This document shows positions 27,421 through 36,218 of a stretch of 64,000 nt of DNA, piece by piece. Position 1 is the stretch's first letter, and each line of letters opens with the position of its first letter. This DNA comes from Bradyrhizobium erythrophlei (GTDB taxonomy: Bacteria > Pseudomonadota > Alphaproteobacteria > Rhizobiales > Xanthobacteraceae), in assembly GCF_900129425.1 (NCBI RefSeq), contig NZ_LT670817.1:8522001-8586000 (forward strand). Reading direction: 5' to 3'. The translations under genes were made by a program, and so were the position numbers. The notes below the pieces were generated by a model. That model was given only the letters and a program-made list of their open reading frames with translations, searched no databases and was not told the origin of the DNA.

Positions 27421-27660
27421 ATGTGGTACGTTTACATTATCCGCAGCATCCATTTTCCAGGACAGGAATACACCGGCGCGACCGCAGACCTGAAGCGGCG
27501 GATACCTGAACATAACGCCGGCAAGTCCACCCACACCGCAAAATTCACACCCTGGGAATTGGTTTGGTATTGCGCTTTTCCGGACAAATACAAAGCACTG
27601 GAATTCGAAAAATATCTCAAATCCCACTCCGGCCGGGCATTTGCGAAGAAGCGCCTCTGA
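27421..27660 (+). CDS. GIY-YIG nuclease superfamily protein
   Basis: A 79-residue stand-alone GIY-YIG domain. The family core is recognisable as WYVYIIRS at the start, EYTGATADLKRRIPEHN (the YIG-type strand with the catalytic arginine), HTAKFTPWELVWY and the conserved glutamate in ALEFEKYLK. The second motif reads YTG rather than YIG or YVG. Such proteins are common, often multicopy and near repeats; here the neighbours are tRNA-Ala and a palindrome. Substrate and role are unknown. Confidence 0.82.
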   Translation: MWYVYIIRSIHFPGQEYTGATADLKRRIPEHNAGKSTHTAKFTPWELVWYCAFPDKYKALEFEKYLKSHSGRAFAKKRL

Positions 27661-27710
27661 TGCTTAATGCGCGCGACGACGTCTCTCACTAACATCCGCA
27701 AGAAACGCCC

Positions 27711-28919
27711 ATGACCGCAGAAACTGTCCCCGCCGGCGCGATGACCGGATTGCGCGTGATCGACCTGACGCGTGTGCTCGGCGGACCCTACTGCACGCAA
27801 ATCCTTGCCGATCACGGCGCCGACGTGATCAAGGTCGAGCCGCCCGCCGGCGACGAGGTGCGTGACTGGGGACCGCCGTTCCACGACGAGGACGCGGCCT
27901 ATTTCGTCGGCATCAACCGCAACAAGCGTTCGATCGGACTCGACCTCGCATCCGAGGGCGGGCGCGCCGTGCTGATGAAGCTGTTGGAGGGCGCCGACGT
28001 CCTGATCGAAAACTTCAAGCCCGGCACGCTCGACAGATGGGGCATCGGCAACGATGTGCTTCGGGCAAAATTTCCGAAGCTGGTGCACTGCCGGATTTCC
28101 GGCTTCGGCGCCGACGGCCCGCGCGGCGGCAATCCCGGCTATGACGCCATCATCCAGGCCATGACCGGAATGATCGCCGCGACCGGATCGCCGCAAAGCG
28201 GTCCGATGCGGATCGGCGTTCCCCTGGTCGACATCTCGACCGGGCTTTACGCGGCGATCGGGATTCTGATGGCGCTGTCGGAACGGCAAAAATCCGGCCT
28301 CGGGCAGTTTCTCGAAACCACGCTGTACGAAACCGGCCTGGCCATCATGCATCCGCACGCCGCGAATTATTTCATGCACGGCAAGCCGCCGCAGCTCACC
28401 GGCAACGAGCATCCGAACCTCGTGCCCTACGCGATTTTCCCGACCCGCACCGCCAATATCTTTATCGGCGTCGGCAATGACGGCACCTTCCGCAAGCTGG
28501 CCAGGGAGATCGGCAAGCCCGGACTCGGCACCGATCCGCGTTTTGCGCGCAACAAGGATCGCGTCGCCAACCGCGATGCGCTGCGCGTCGAGCTCGCCGC
28601 GGTGTTCAGCCAGCACGACGCCGAGCCATTGTGCGCCCGCCTGCTCGCCGCCGGTCTGCCGGCCGGCCCGGTGCAATCGATCGACACCGCGCTGACCAAC
28701 GCCCACACCGTCCACCGCGGCGACGTCATCGAAAAGGACTGGTACAAAGGCGTGGCATCTCCGGTCCGCTTCGAGCGCACCAAGGCTGCGTTGCGCAACG
28801 TCCCGCCGAAATTCAGCGAGCACGCGGCCTCGGTGCTGACCGAGTTCGGATATTCCAGCGACGAGATCGAAGCCCTGGTCGGCCAGGGCGTGGTCTGCGG
28901 GCCCGAAAGGAAGCGCTAG
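27711..28919 (+). CDS. Family III (CaiB/BaiF) CoA-transferase
   Basis: A 402-residue acyl-CoA transferase of the formyl-CoA:oxalate type. GLRVIDLTRVLGGPYCTQIL and DHGADVIKVEPPAGDEVRDW open the protein; NRNKRSIGLDL follows, and the catalytic aspartate is in GVPLVDISTGLYAA. The substrate cannot be assigned from sequence. It is a single gene on the plus strand, followed by a family A repeat. Confidence 0.9.
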   Translation: MTAETVPAGAMTGLRVIDLTRVLGGPYCTQILADHGADVIKVEPPAGDEVRDWGPPFHDEDAAYFVGINRNKRSIGLDLASEGGRAVLMKLLEGADVLIENFKPGTLDRWGIGNDVLRAKFPKLVHCRISGFGADGPRGGNPGYDAIIQAMTGMIAATGSPQSGPMRIGVPLVDISTGLYAAIGILMALSERQKSGLGQFLETTLYETGLAIMHPHAANYFMHGKPPQLTGNEHPNLVPYAIFPTRTANIFIGVGNDGTFRKLAREIGKPGLGTDPRFARNKDRVANRDALRVELAAVFSQHDAEPLCARLLAAGLPAGPVQSIDTALTNAHTVHRGDVIEKDWYKGVASPVRFERTKAALRNVPPKFSEHAASVLTEFGYSSDEIEALVGQGVVCGPERKR

Positions 28920-28964
28920 AGAAAGATGGTTTTGGATTGAATCGGTCTGGACACTTCGGGTTCA

Positions 28965-29089
28965 CACCTCTCCCCAGCGGGGAGAGGTCGATTTGCGCGG
29001 CAAATCGGGTGAGGGGGTGCTGCACCGACGATAGATCGTAACCCCTCACCCGGCGCTACGCGCCGACCTCTCCCTATGGGAGAGGTAAA
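28965..29089. repeat. Palindromic repeat, family A
   Basis: Inverted repeat with CACCTCTCCCCAGCGGGGAG and GGTGAGGGGGTG on the left and CCCCTCACCC, GACCTCTCCCTATGGGAGAG on the right. It fills a third of the 387-bp gap between the CoA-transferase and ugpB; the rest of that gap should hold the ugp promoter, but I see no clear box. Confidence 0.88.
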
Positions 29090-29306
29090 GTTTCCGCTGC
29101 GTCGCAGCTCATCTCAACACGCTTTAGCCCCTATGGATGATGCGCTGCGCCCCGTCGGGTACGCCGGCGAGCCTCCGCCCATTTTACCGCTTCCCTTGGC
29201 CGGCGCTTCCCCCGTACCATCCGCTCGCTTATAGGTCATTTGCACGTCATCCGGCGCTGTTAACGCGCGCAATGATGGTGACGGTCCACTGGGGGAGGAA
29301 TTTTTA

Positions 29307-30620
29307 ATGGCTATCCGGCAATTAGGCGCTGCCGCGGCAGTCGCTGCCACGCTTGCACTCGCGACGCCCGCTTATGCGGTGACCGAGATTCAATGGTGGC
29401 ACGCGATGACCGGCCCGAACAACGACGTCGTGGTCAAGCTCGCCAACGATTTCAACGCGTCGCAAAGCGACTACAAGATCGTCCCGACCTTCAAGGGCAG
29501 TTACGCCGATACGCTGAATGCCGGGATCGCGGCGTTCCGGGCCGGCAACGCGCCGGGCATCATGCAGGTGTTCGAGGTCGGAACCGCGACCATGATGGCC
29601 GCCAAGGGCGCCGTCAAACCGGTTTCCGAGCTGATGAAGGAGCAAGGCGAGACCTTCGATCCCAAATCCTATCTGCCGGCAATCACCGGATACTACTCGA
29701 CCTCGAAGGGCGAGATGCTGTCGTTTCCGTTCAATTCGTCGAGCATGGTGATGTGGATAAATCTCGACGCTCTCAAGAACGCCAATATCGCCGAGCCGCC
29801 GAAGACCTGGCCGGAAGTGTTTGCCGACGCCAGAAAGCTGCATGCCACGAACCCGACCTGCGGCTTCTCCACTGCCTGGATCACCTGGGCGCTGATCGAA
29901 CAGTTTTCCGCCTGGCATAACGTGCCGATCGGTACCAGGGCCAACGGCCTCGACGGCTTCGACACCGTGCTCGAGTTCAACACCCCGCTGGAAACCAAGC
30001 TGCTGGAAAACCTGGTCGAGCTGCAGAAGGACAAGAGCTACGATTATTCGGGGCGCACCAACACCGGCGAAGGCCGCTTCACGTCGGGCGAATGCCCGAT
30101 GTTCATGACCTCCTCGGCGTTCTATCCGAGCGCCAAGGCCAGCGCCAAGTTCGCCTTCACCGCGATCCCGATGCCGTATTTTCCCGACGTCAAGGGAGCG
30201 CCGCAAAATTCCATCATCGGCGGCGCGTCGCTGTGGGTGATGGGCGGCAAGACGCCCGCGGAATACAAGGGAATCGCCAAATTCTTCACCTTCCTGTCCG
30301 ACACCGACCGCCAAGTCTATCTGCACGAGGTTTCCGGGTATCTGCCGATCACGAAAGCCGCCTACGAAAAGACCAAGGCCTCCGGCTTCTACGAAAAAAA
30401 CCCGATCCTCGAAGTCCCGCTGAAGGAATTGACCAACAAGCCGCCGACCGAAAATTCGCGCGGCCTGCGTTTCGGCGGCATGGTGCAGATGCGTGACGTC
30501 TGGTCCGAGGAGATCGAGGCGGCCCTCGCCGGCAAGAAGTCGGCGAAGGAGGCTCTCGATGCGGCCGTGTCGCGCGGCAACCAGATGCTCCGCCAGTTTG
30601 AGCGCACCGCCGTCAAGTGA
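29307..30620 (+). CDS. ugpB: sn-Glycerol-3-phosphate ABC transporter, periplasmic binding protein
   Basis: A 437-residue family 1 solute-binding protein. A signal peptide (residues 1-24, cleavage after AYA) precedes VTEIQWWHAMTGPNND. The TEIQWWHAM start and the later FPFNSSSMVMWINLDALK block match UgpB closely. The start is supported by GGGGGAGG eight bases upstream. It begins the ugpB-ugpA-ugpE-ugpC operon, which imports glycerol-3-phosphate and glycerophosphodiesters, typically under phosphate limitation. Confidence 0.95.
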   Translation: MAIRQLGAAAAVAATLALATPAYAVTEIQWWHAMTGPNNDVVVKLANDFNASQSDYKIVPTFKGSYADTLNAGIAAFRAGNAPGIMQVFEVGTATMMAAKGAVKPVSELMKEQGETFDPKSYLPAITGYYSTSKGEMLSFPFNSSSMVMWINLDALKNANIAEPPKTWPEVFADARKLHATNPTCGFSTAWITWALIEQFSAWHNVPIGTRANGLDGFDTVLEFNTPLETKLLENLVELQKDKSYDYSGRTNTGEGRFTSGECPMFMTSSAFYPSAKASAKFAFTAIPMPYFPDVKGAPQNSIIGGASLWVMGGKTPAEYKGIAKFFTFLSDTDRQVYLHEVSGYLPITKAAYEKTKASGFYEKNPILEVPLKELTNKPPTENSRGLRFGGMVQMRDVWSEEIEAALAGKKSAKEALDAAVSRGNQMLRQFERTAVK

Positions 30621-30677
30621 CGGCCGCGAGGATCGCGGCCGGGCGCAACCTGGCCGCGATCCGTCCAGCGAGGCATC

Positions 30678-31559
30678 ATGGAAACCCGGGCGATCTTTTC
30701 AGGCAAGCTGCTGCCCTATCTTCTGATCCTGCCGCAGCTTGCGGTTTCCCTGATCTTTTTCTACTGGCCGGCGGTACAGGCGCTGCAGCAGTCGTTTCTG
30801 GTGCAGGACGCCTTCGGACTCTCGACCGAGTTCGTGTGGTTCGAGAACTACATCAACCTGCTGCAAACCCCTGAATATTATCAGGCGATCGGCGTCACCT
30901 TCGTGTTCTCGGCGCTGGTGGTGTTTTTCTCGCTCAGCCTCGGCCTGCTGCTGGCGGTGATGGCCAACCGCAACATCCGGGGCGTCCAGATCTATCGCAC
31001 CTTTCTGATCGTGCCCTACGCGGTGGCGCCGGCGGTCGCCAGCGTGCTGTTCATCTTCATGTTCCAGCCCGGCCTCGGCATGATCGCGCGCGCGATGCAA
31101 CGCGCGGGCATCGACTGGAATCCGGTGCTGAACGGCACCCATGCGATGATCCTGGTCGTCATCGTCGCGGTCTGGAACCAGATCAGCTACAATTTTCTGT
31201 TCTTCCTCGCCGGCCTGCAGGCGATCCCGAAAAGCGTGATCGAGGCCGCGGCGATCGACGGCGCCAAGCCGATGCGGCGCTTCTGGACCATCGTCTTCCC
31301 GCTGCTGTCGCCGACGACGTTCTTCCTGATCATCGTCAACATCACCTACGTCTTCTTCAACACGCTCGGCATCATCGACACCGCGACCGGCGGCGGCCCC
31401 AACGGTGCCACGCAAACCCTGGTCTACAAGGTGTTTCAGGACGGCAAGGCCGGCGCCGATCTCGGCGGCTCGGCGGCGCAATCGGTGATCCTGATGGTGA
31501 TCGTGGTGGCGCTGACCGCGTTTCAGTTTCGCTACGTCGAAAAGAAGGTTCATTACTGA
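30678..31559 (+). CDS. ugpA: sn-Glycerol-3-phosphate ABC transporter permease UgpA
   Basis: A 293-residue inner-membrane permease with six predicted helices, the first at residues 14-34. The cytoplasmic EAA loop that contacts the ATPase is visible as VIEAAAIDGAKPMRRFWTIV, followed by FPLLSP. It lies 57 bp after ugpB and six bp before ugpE, as expected in one operon. Confidence 0.95.
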   Translation: METRAIFSGKLLPYLLILPQLAVSLIFFYWPAVQALQQSFLVQDAFGLSTEFVWFENYINLLQTPEYYQAIGVTFVFSALVVFFSLSLGLLLAVMANRNIRGVQIYRTFLIVPYAVAPAVASVLFIFMFQPGLGMIARAMQRAGIDWNPVLNGTHAMILVVIVAVWNQISYNFLFFLAGLQAIPKSVIEAAAIDGAKPMRRFWTIVFPLLSPTTFFLIIVNITYVFFNTLGIIDTATGGGPNGATQTLVYKVFQDGKAGADLGGSAAQSVILMVIVVALTAFQFRYVEKKVHY

Positions 31560-31564
31560 GCGCC

Positions 31565-32413
31565 ATGGTCGAACATCGCCGATTTGGAAACTTGCTGCCC
31601 CATCTCGTCCTGCTGGCCGGCGTCGCCATCGTCGCCTTTCCGGTCTACCTCGCCATCATCGCCTCGACCCACGACAATGCGGTGATCGCCAACGGCCAGA
31701 TGCCGCTGATCCCCGGCTCCCACGCCATCGAGACCTACTGGAACACCCTCGTCGCCGGCACCGGCAGGACCACGCGCCAGCCGGTCGGCGGCATGATGCT
31801 GAACAGCCTGATCATGGCGCTCGGTATCGCGGCGGGAAAGATCGCAATCTCGATCATCTCGGCCTATGCGATCGTGTTCTTCTCGTTCCCGTTCCGGATG
31901 ACGGCGTTCTGGACCATCTTCATCACCCTGATGCTGCCGGTCGAGGTGCGCATCTATCCGACCTACAAGATCACCAGCGATCTGCACATGCTCGATTCCT
32001 ACGCCGGGCTGATCCTGCCCCTGATCGCGTCGGCAACCGCGACGCTGCTGTTCCGCCAGTTCTTCATGACGGTGCCGAAGGAGCTGGTGGAGGCCTCCAA
32101 AATCGACGGCGCCGGCCCGATCCGGTTTTTCTGGGATACGCTATTGCCGCTTTCGGTCACCAACATCGCCGCGTTGTTCGTGATCCTCTTCATCTATGGC
32201 TGGAATCAATATCTCTGGCCGCTGCTGATTACGACGCGCGATGACATGCAGACCATCGTCATCGGCATCAAGAAGATCATCGACGTGCACGACGCCCTGA
32301 CCGAATGGCAGGTGGCGATGGCGACCGCTGTGCTCGCCATGCTGCCGCCGGTCGCGGTGGTCGTGCTGATGCAACGCCTCTTCGTCAAGGGCCTGATCGA
32401 GACGGAGAAGTGA
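31565..32413 (+). CDS. ugpE: sn-Glycerol-3-phosphate ABC transporter permease UgpE
   Basis: A 282-residue permease with about six membrane helices; the EAA loop reads LVEASKIDGAGPIRFFWDTL, then LPLSVTN. The first helix is at residues 11-31. It forms the channel with UgpA. A repeat-like 100-bp segment separates it from ugpC. Confidence 0.95.
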   Translation: MVEHRRFGNLLPHLVLLAGVAIVAFPVYLAIIASTHDNAVIANGQMPLIPGSHAIETYWNTLVAGTGRTTRQPVGGMMLNSLIMALGIAAGKIAISIISAYAIVFFSFPFRMTAFWTIFITLMLPVEVRIYPTYKITSDLHMLDSYAGLILPLIASATATLLFRQFFMTVPKELVEASKIDGAGPIRFFWDTLLPLSVTNIAALFVILFIYGWNQYLWPLLITTRDDMQTIVIGIKKIIDVHDALTEWQVAMATAVLAMLPPVAVVVLMQRLFVKGLIETEK

Positions 32414-32417
32414 AGAT

Positions 32418-32515
32418 GGCGAATAGCGAATGCCGAGGTGCGAGTAGAGCGGCTTGGCGCCCCTTGCCGGCTTGTACTTCCCTATTCGCCATTGGCTATT
32501 CGCTGTTCGCCCCTA
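32418..32515. repeat. Inverted repeat between ugpE and ugpC
   Basis: GGCGAATAGCGAATGCCGAG near the left end is echoed in inverted form by CTATTCGCCATTGGCTATTCG and GCTGTTCGCC near the right. This kind of GCGAATAGC repeat is common between Bradyrhizobium genes. It fills the 114-bp spacer within the ugp operon. Confidence 0.65.
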
Positions 32516-32527
32516 CCGGAAAATCGC

Positions 32528-33628
32528 ATGGCTAGCGTCACGCTCAGAAACGTAACCAAGACCTATCCCGGCGGCTTTGACGCCATCAAGGGCATCGGCC
32601 TGGAAGTCGCCGACGGCCAGTTCTGCGTGCTGGTCGGCCCTTCCGGCTGCGGCAAATCCACGCTGCTGCGGATGGTCGCGGGGCTCGAGACCATCACCGG
32701 CGGCGAGATCGACATCGGCGGGCGCATCGTCAACTGGATCGAGCCGGCTGAGCGCGACATCGCCATGGTGTTCCAGAATTACGCGCTCTATCCGCATATG
32801 AGCGTCTACAACAACATGGCCTATGGCCTGCGCAACCGCGGCATGCCCAAGCCCGAGATCGACACCCGCGTCCAGGAAGCCGCCCGCATTCTCGAACTCG
32901 GTCCCATGCTCGACCGCAAGCCGCAGCAGCTCTCCGGCGGCCAGCGCCAGCGGGTCGCGATGGGCCGCGCCATCGTGCGGCAGCCGAAAGTATTTCTGTT
33001 CGACGAACCCTTGTCCAACCTCGACGCCAAGCTGCGGATCGCGATGCGCGTCGAAATCCGGAAATTGCAACGGCGGCTGAAGACGACGTCGATCTATGTC
33101 ACCCACGACCAGCTGGAGGCGATGACGCTCGCCGATATTCTGGTCGTCATGAACGGCGGCCGCGTCGAGCAGATCGGCAACCCGCTTGATATCTACCAGA
33201 AGCCGGCGACGACCTTCGTCGCTTCCTTCATCGGCGCGCCGCCGATGAATCTGCTGCCGCTGCGGTCGGACGAAATCAAAGTGCAGTTCGCCGGCGACAG
33301 CGGCGCCGCGGCCGGCGAAGCCGGCATTCTGGGAATCCGCCCCGAGGACTTTGTGATTTCGAGCGATCCAATCGCCGGCGGCGGCCTCGCGCTCGAGCTC
33401 ACCGTGGAAGCAATCGAGCGCGTCGGCGCCGAGACCTTCATCTACGGTACCCGCCGGCACGAAGTGCAAGGCGTTGCCGCCAATCCCGGGGAGTTGCCGC
33501 CGGGCGAAGTGATCGTCCGGATTCCCGGCGCGGTCGCGCCTGCCATCGGCGAGCGAATCAGGGCCATTGCGCCGCGCGAAAAATTGCACCTGTTCTCAGC
33601 CGACGGCCGCCGGCGGATCGACCTTTGA
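32528..33628 (+). CDS. ugpC: sn-Glycerol-3-phosphate ABC transporter ATPase
   Basis: A 366-residue MalK-type ATPase. Walker A is at residues 37-45 (GPSGCGKST), the signature LSGGQRQRVAMGRA and Walker B VFLFDEPLSNLD follow, and a regulatory OB-like domain fills the last 130 residues. The ATG at 32528 begins the conserved MASVTLRNVTKTYPGG; the longer frame from 32438 is repeat sequence. It powers the UgpAE channel. Confidence 0.95.
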   Translation: MASVTLRNVTKTYPGGFDAIKGIGLEVADGQFCVLVGPSGCGKSTLLRMVAGLETITGGEIDIGGRIVNWIEPAERDIAMVFQNYALYPHMSVYNNMAYGLRNRGMPKPEIDTRVQEAARILELGPMLDRKPQQLSGGQRQRVAMGRAIVRQPKVFLFDEPLSNLDAKLRIAMRVEIRKLQRRLKTTSIYVTHDQLEAMTLADILVVMNGGRVEQIGNPLDIYQKPATTFVASFIGAPPMNLLPLRSDEIKVQFAGDSGAAAGEAGILGIRPEDFVISSDPIAGGGLALELTVEAIERVGAETFIYGTRRHEVQGVAANPGELPPGEVIVRIPGAVAPAIGERIRAIAPREKLHLFSADGRRRIDL

Positions 33629-33679
33629 GCCCCGCCGCTCCGTCATTGAATGCGGTCCACCGCCCGGGTTCGCGGGGTG

Positions 33680-33709
33680 CTTGAACGCCTGCAGAATCAT
33701 GCCCATATT
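33680..33709 (+). promoter_or_regulatory. RpoH (sigma-32) heat-shock promoter of hsp20
   Basis: CTTGAA at 33680-33685, a 17-bp spacer, then CCATATT at 33703-33709. This fits the alphaproteobacterial RpoH consensus (CTTGAA, 17 bp, CYTATNT) closely. It lies about 100 bp before the hsp20 start, with an mRNA start expected near 33716. Confidence 0.7.
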
Positions 33710-33715
33710 CCCTGT

Positions 33716-33805
33716 CGACCCGGACGGCAGATTCGCCGGACGGCCAAAATGGGTGCCGCAAGGGCCCTGAAATGCCAAAGTCGCTTCGAGAGGACTTTGT
33801 AAATT
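33716..33805 (+). promoter_or_regulatory. Putative ROSE-type RNA thermometer in the hsp20 leader
   Basis: The 90-nt leader ends in a hairpin at 33776-33799: CAAAGTC pairs with GACTTTG, and CTT pairs with GAG (one G-U) around a CGA loop, leaving an unpaired G at 33783. The left arm contains TCGCT, matching the conserved UYGCU with its bulged G in Bradyrhizobium ROSE elements, and the right arm holds the GAGAGGA Shine-Dalgarno. The start codon is 11 bases past the AGGA. Melting at high temperature would free the ribosome site. Confidence 0.7.
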
Positions 33806-34231
33806 ATGTCTCGTGTTCCTTCGTTATCCAGTCCGTTCCTGCTGGGATTCGACGAAATCGAGCGTGTGCTCGACCGGGTCGTCAAGGGCGCAGACGGTTA
33901 TCCGCCGTACAATATCGAGCGGTGCGACCGTAATAGCGGCCAACCCGAACGGTTACGCATCACGCTGGCGGTGGCGGGTTTCACCCGCGATCAACTCGAT
34001 GTAACCATTGAGGAAAACCAGCTCGTGATCCGGGGCCGCCAGCAGGACGACAAGGCCCGGCAATATATCCATCGCGGCATCGCCGCACGCCACTTCCAGC
34101 GCACCTTCGTGCTGGCGGAGGGGATGCAGGTGCTGGGCGCGGACTTGAAAAACGGGCTGTTGTCGATCGATCTGGCCCGGCCCGAGCCGGAAAAGGTCGT
34201 TAAGACAATCGCTATCAATGAACACGAATAA
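33806..34231 (+). CDS. Small heat-shock protein, Hsp20 family
   Basis: A 141-residue alpha-crystallin-type chaperone of the IbpA-like class. The short N-terminal arm (SSPFLLGFDEIERVLDRV) precedes the crystallin domain (about residues 33-128), with ITLAVAGFTRDQLDVTIEEN and the edge strand GLLSIDLARPEPE. It holds unfolded proteins during heat stress. It appears to be controlled at both levels by the RpoH promoter and thermometer upstream. A DUF1150 gene follows after 50 bp. Confidence 0.93.
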   Translation: MSRVPSLSSPFLLGFDEIERVLDRVVKGADGYPPYNIERCDRNSGQPERLRITLAVAGFTRDQLDVTIEENQLVIRGRQQDDKARQYIHRGIAARHFQRTFVLAEGMQVLGADLKNGLLSIDLARPEPEKVVKTIAINEHE

Positions 34232-34281
34232 TGGAACGAGTAGCGGACTCGACCGCTTAGTCTGACAGAGGAGTCGAGACC

Positions 34282-34548
34282 ATGACAGAAGTTGGTGTTG
34301 TGTTTGAACCCGAAAGCGTCTCCACCGAGGCGCTGGCGACACTTGGCGAGGGCCATATCGCCTATGTGAAGCAGATCCGTTCCGAGGACGTACCGGGACT
34401 GTTTCCGCAGGCGCCGAAGATCGCGCCGGGACTGAAGCTTTTCGCGCTGCATGCCGCCGACGGCACGCCGATCATGCTGACCGATAGCCGGGAAGCTGCG
34501 ATCGCGAATGCATGGAGCAACGAATTGCAGGCCGTCAGCGTTCACTAA
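34282..34548 (+). CDS. DUF1150 family protein
   Basis: An 88-residue protein with the DUF1150 pattern: LGEGHIAYVKQIRSEDV, then KLFALHAADGTPIMLTDSRE and AIANAWSNELQAVSVH at the end. A GAGGAG Shine-Dalgarno precedes the start. DUF1150 genes frequently follow small heat-shock protein genes in Rhizobiales, and the 50-bp gap suggests cotranscription with hsp20. Function is unknown. Confidence 0.82.
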   Translation: MTEVGVVFEPESVSTEALATLGEGHIAYVKQIRSEDVPGLFPQAPKIAPGLKLFALHAADGTPIMLTDSREAAIANAWSNELQAVSVH

Positions 34549-34863
34549 ACGGAGGCTTTCGGCGTCGCTGAAGGAGTGCTTGCTGCGCTCTCGATTCAGC
34601 AAATTGAGATTCGTGATACGCGGGTTATGCGCCCAGTTTATCGGGAACATGCCCGTGTATTTTTTTGCCCGTCTTCCGCTTGTGAATATCCAATGCGCGC
34701 CCCAAAATCTGGTCACGGCGATAGCGATAGCGTTGTCATCCGGGCGCAATCACTTAAGTCGATCACTCGACAGAAGTTAAGCCATCGCCGACTGTGACCA
34801 GCCTGCGGTCGTTTTCAAGCTAAAAGCGCAACAATCCCTGAGCAATCCGAGTCGGGGGCCGCT
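34549..34863. other. Gene-free stretch between DUF1150 and ptsN
   Basis: I see no credible gene, RNA or repeat in this 315-bp convergent gap. It is less GC-rich than its surroundings. The open frames crossing it have no ribosome sites and no recognisable family motifs. Confidence 0.6.
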
Positions 34864-35325
34864 CTACGCCGCACTCGCCGGGGGCAATGCCAGCACCGAA
34901 TAGATCGCCTGCGCATCGCGCGAGGCGCGCAGCTTCTTGGCGACGTCCTGATCGCGCAACAGCCGCGCGATGCGGGCAAGGGCTTTCAAATGATCGGCGC
35001 CGGCGCCTTCCGGCGCCAGCAGCAGGAACACCAGGTCGACCGGCTGGCCGTCCATCGCCTCGAAATCGATCGGACGTTCCAGCCGCGCGAACAGTCCGAA
35101 CAGCTTTTCCAGTTTGGGAAGCTTGCCGTGCGGGATGGCGACGCCGTAGCCGACCGCGGTGGTCCCAAGCTTTTCGCGCTGCAGCAGAACCTCGAAAACG
35201 GCACGCTCGTTCTGCCCGGTCAGGAGGGCGGCCCGCGCCGCCAGTTCCTGCAGCGCCTGCTTCTTGCTGTTGACCTTCAACGCCGGGAGAATCGCCTCGG
35301 GCGCGACCAGATCGGTAATCGTCAT
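34864..35325 (-). CDS. ptsN: Nitrogen PTS EIIA component (PtsN)
   Basis: A 153-residue EIIA-Ntr protein, last acceptor of the regulatory nitrogen phosphotransferase system. The phosphorylated histidine is His66 in YGVAIPHGKLP. The rest of the EIIA fold (LVFLLLAPEGAGADHLKALA) is intact. It is downstream of hpf and rpoN on the same strand, the conserved rpoN-hpf-ptsN order. Confidence 0.95.
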   Translation of the reverse strand: MTITDLVAPEAILPALKVNSKKQALQELAARAALLTGQNERAVFEVLLQREKLGTTAVGYGVAIPHGKLPKLEKLFGLFARLERPIDFEAMDGQPVDLVFLLLAPEGAGADHLKALARIARLLRDQDVAKKLRASRDAQAIYSVLALPPASAA

Positions 35326-35548
35326 GGGGCGTTCCGAGGTGAATTGACCATCAGGTTGCGAAATGGGTTGCAGCGGGTAGCTTCAGGAAGATGGGGCGGG
35401 AGGCGGGCTTACGCCCGGGTCCTAATTGGGGGCTTCTACTCCAACGCAAGACCGGTGCCAACTCCCGTGAACCTGTTCCCTAGCCTCTATCCCCGGGGGC
35501 GGCGGACCATAGGGAGGGTCCCCGGAAGCGTCAACTCCGATTGACACG

Positions 35549-36160
35549 CTACTCCCCGGAGTTCACCGCCGGGGGGTCGACCCAGCCGACATTGCCGTCG
35601 GCCCGCCGGTAAATGATGTTCACCCGGCCGCTCGATCCGTGCTGGAACACGATGCAGGCGGCGCCGGTCAGATCCAGTTCCATCACGGCCTCGCTGACCG
35701 AAAGCCGCTTCAGCGACGTGGTCGCTTCCGCGATGATGACCGGGCTGTAGCCGGCCTCGTCGTGCTCGTCGTCTCCCGCGGGCGCCTCGATCACATAGCT
35801 GGGCGCATTGAGGGTCGGCGCGTCCATCCCGGCGAGCGCCGCCGAAGCCGCGTGGGCCTTGCGGGCCGAGCGGTCCTTGAGACGGCTCTTGTAGCGGCGC
35901 AGTCGCTTTTCGATCATGATCAGCGCCTGATCGGCGCTGGCATAGGCATCGGCGGCATTGGAATCCGCCTCGAGCGTAATTCCGGAATCCAGATGCAGCG
36001 AGCAATCGGTGCGGAAGCCGAAGCCATCCTTGCTCAGCGTGATGTGGCCGGAATAATTACCGTCGAAATATTTGCGCAGCACTTCATCGGTGCGCTCGCT
36101 GACGCGGCCGCGCAGTGCCTCGCCAACGTTGATGCTTTTTCCCGAGATCCGCAGAGTCAT
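35549..36160 (-). CDS. hpf: Ribosome hibernation promoting factor, long form
   Basis: A 203-residue HPF. The N-terminal ribosome-binding domain (residues 1-100) carries KSINVGEALRGRVSERTDEV and ALIMIEKRLRRYKSRLKD; a variable linker follows and the C-terminal dimerisation domain (about residues 145-200) ends IIYRRADGNVGWVDPP. The long form dimerises inactive 70S ribosomes into 100S particles in stationary phase. It follows rpoN after 58 bp. Confidence 0.94.
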   Translation of the reverse strand: MTLRISGKSINVGEALRGRVSERTDEVLRKYFDGNYSGHITLSKDGFGFRTDCSLHLDSGITLEADSNAADAYASADQALIMIEKRLRRYKSRLKDRSARKAHAASAALAGMDAPTLNAPSYVIEAPAGDDEHDEAGYSPVIIAEATTSLKRLSVSEAVMELDLTGAACIVFQHGSSGRVNIIYRRADGNVGWVDPPAVNSGE

Positions 36161-36218
36161 TGTTGGCGCCTCGATTCTGGAGCGGAACGGACACTATTCC
36201 GATTTGGCCCGGGCGCAA

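Noticed and set aside
29220..29300. A possible Pho box ahead of ugpB
   Set aside because: CGTCAT and CTGTTA are present but their spacing does not fit two 7-mers with 4-bp gaps, so phosphate control cannot be claimed from sequence.
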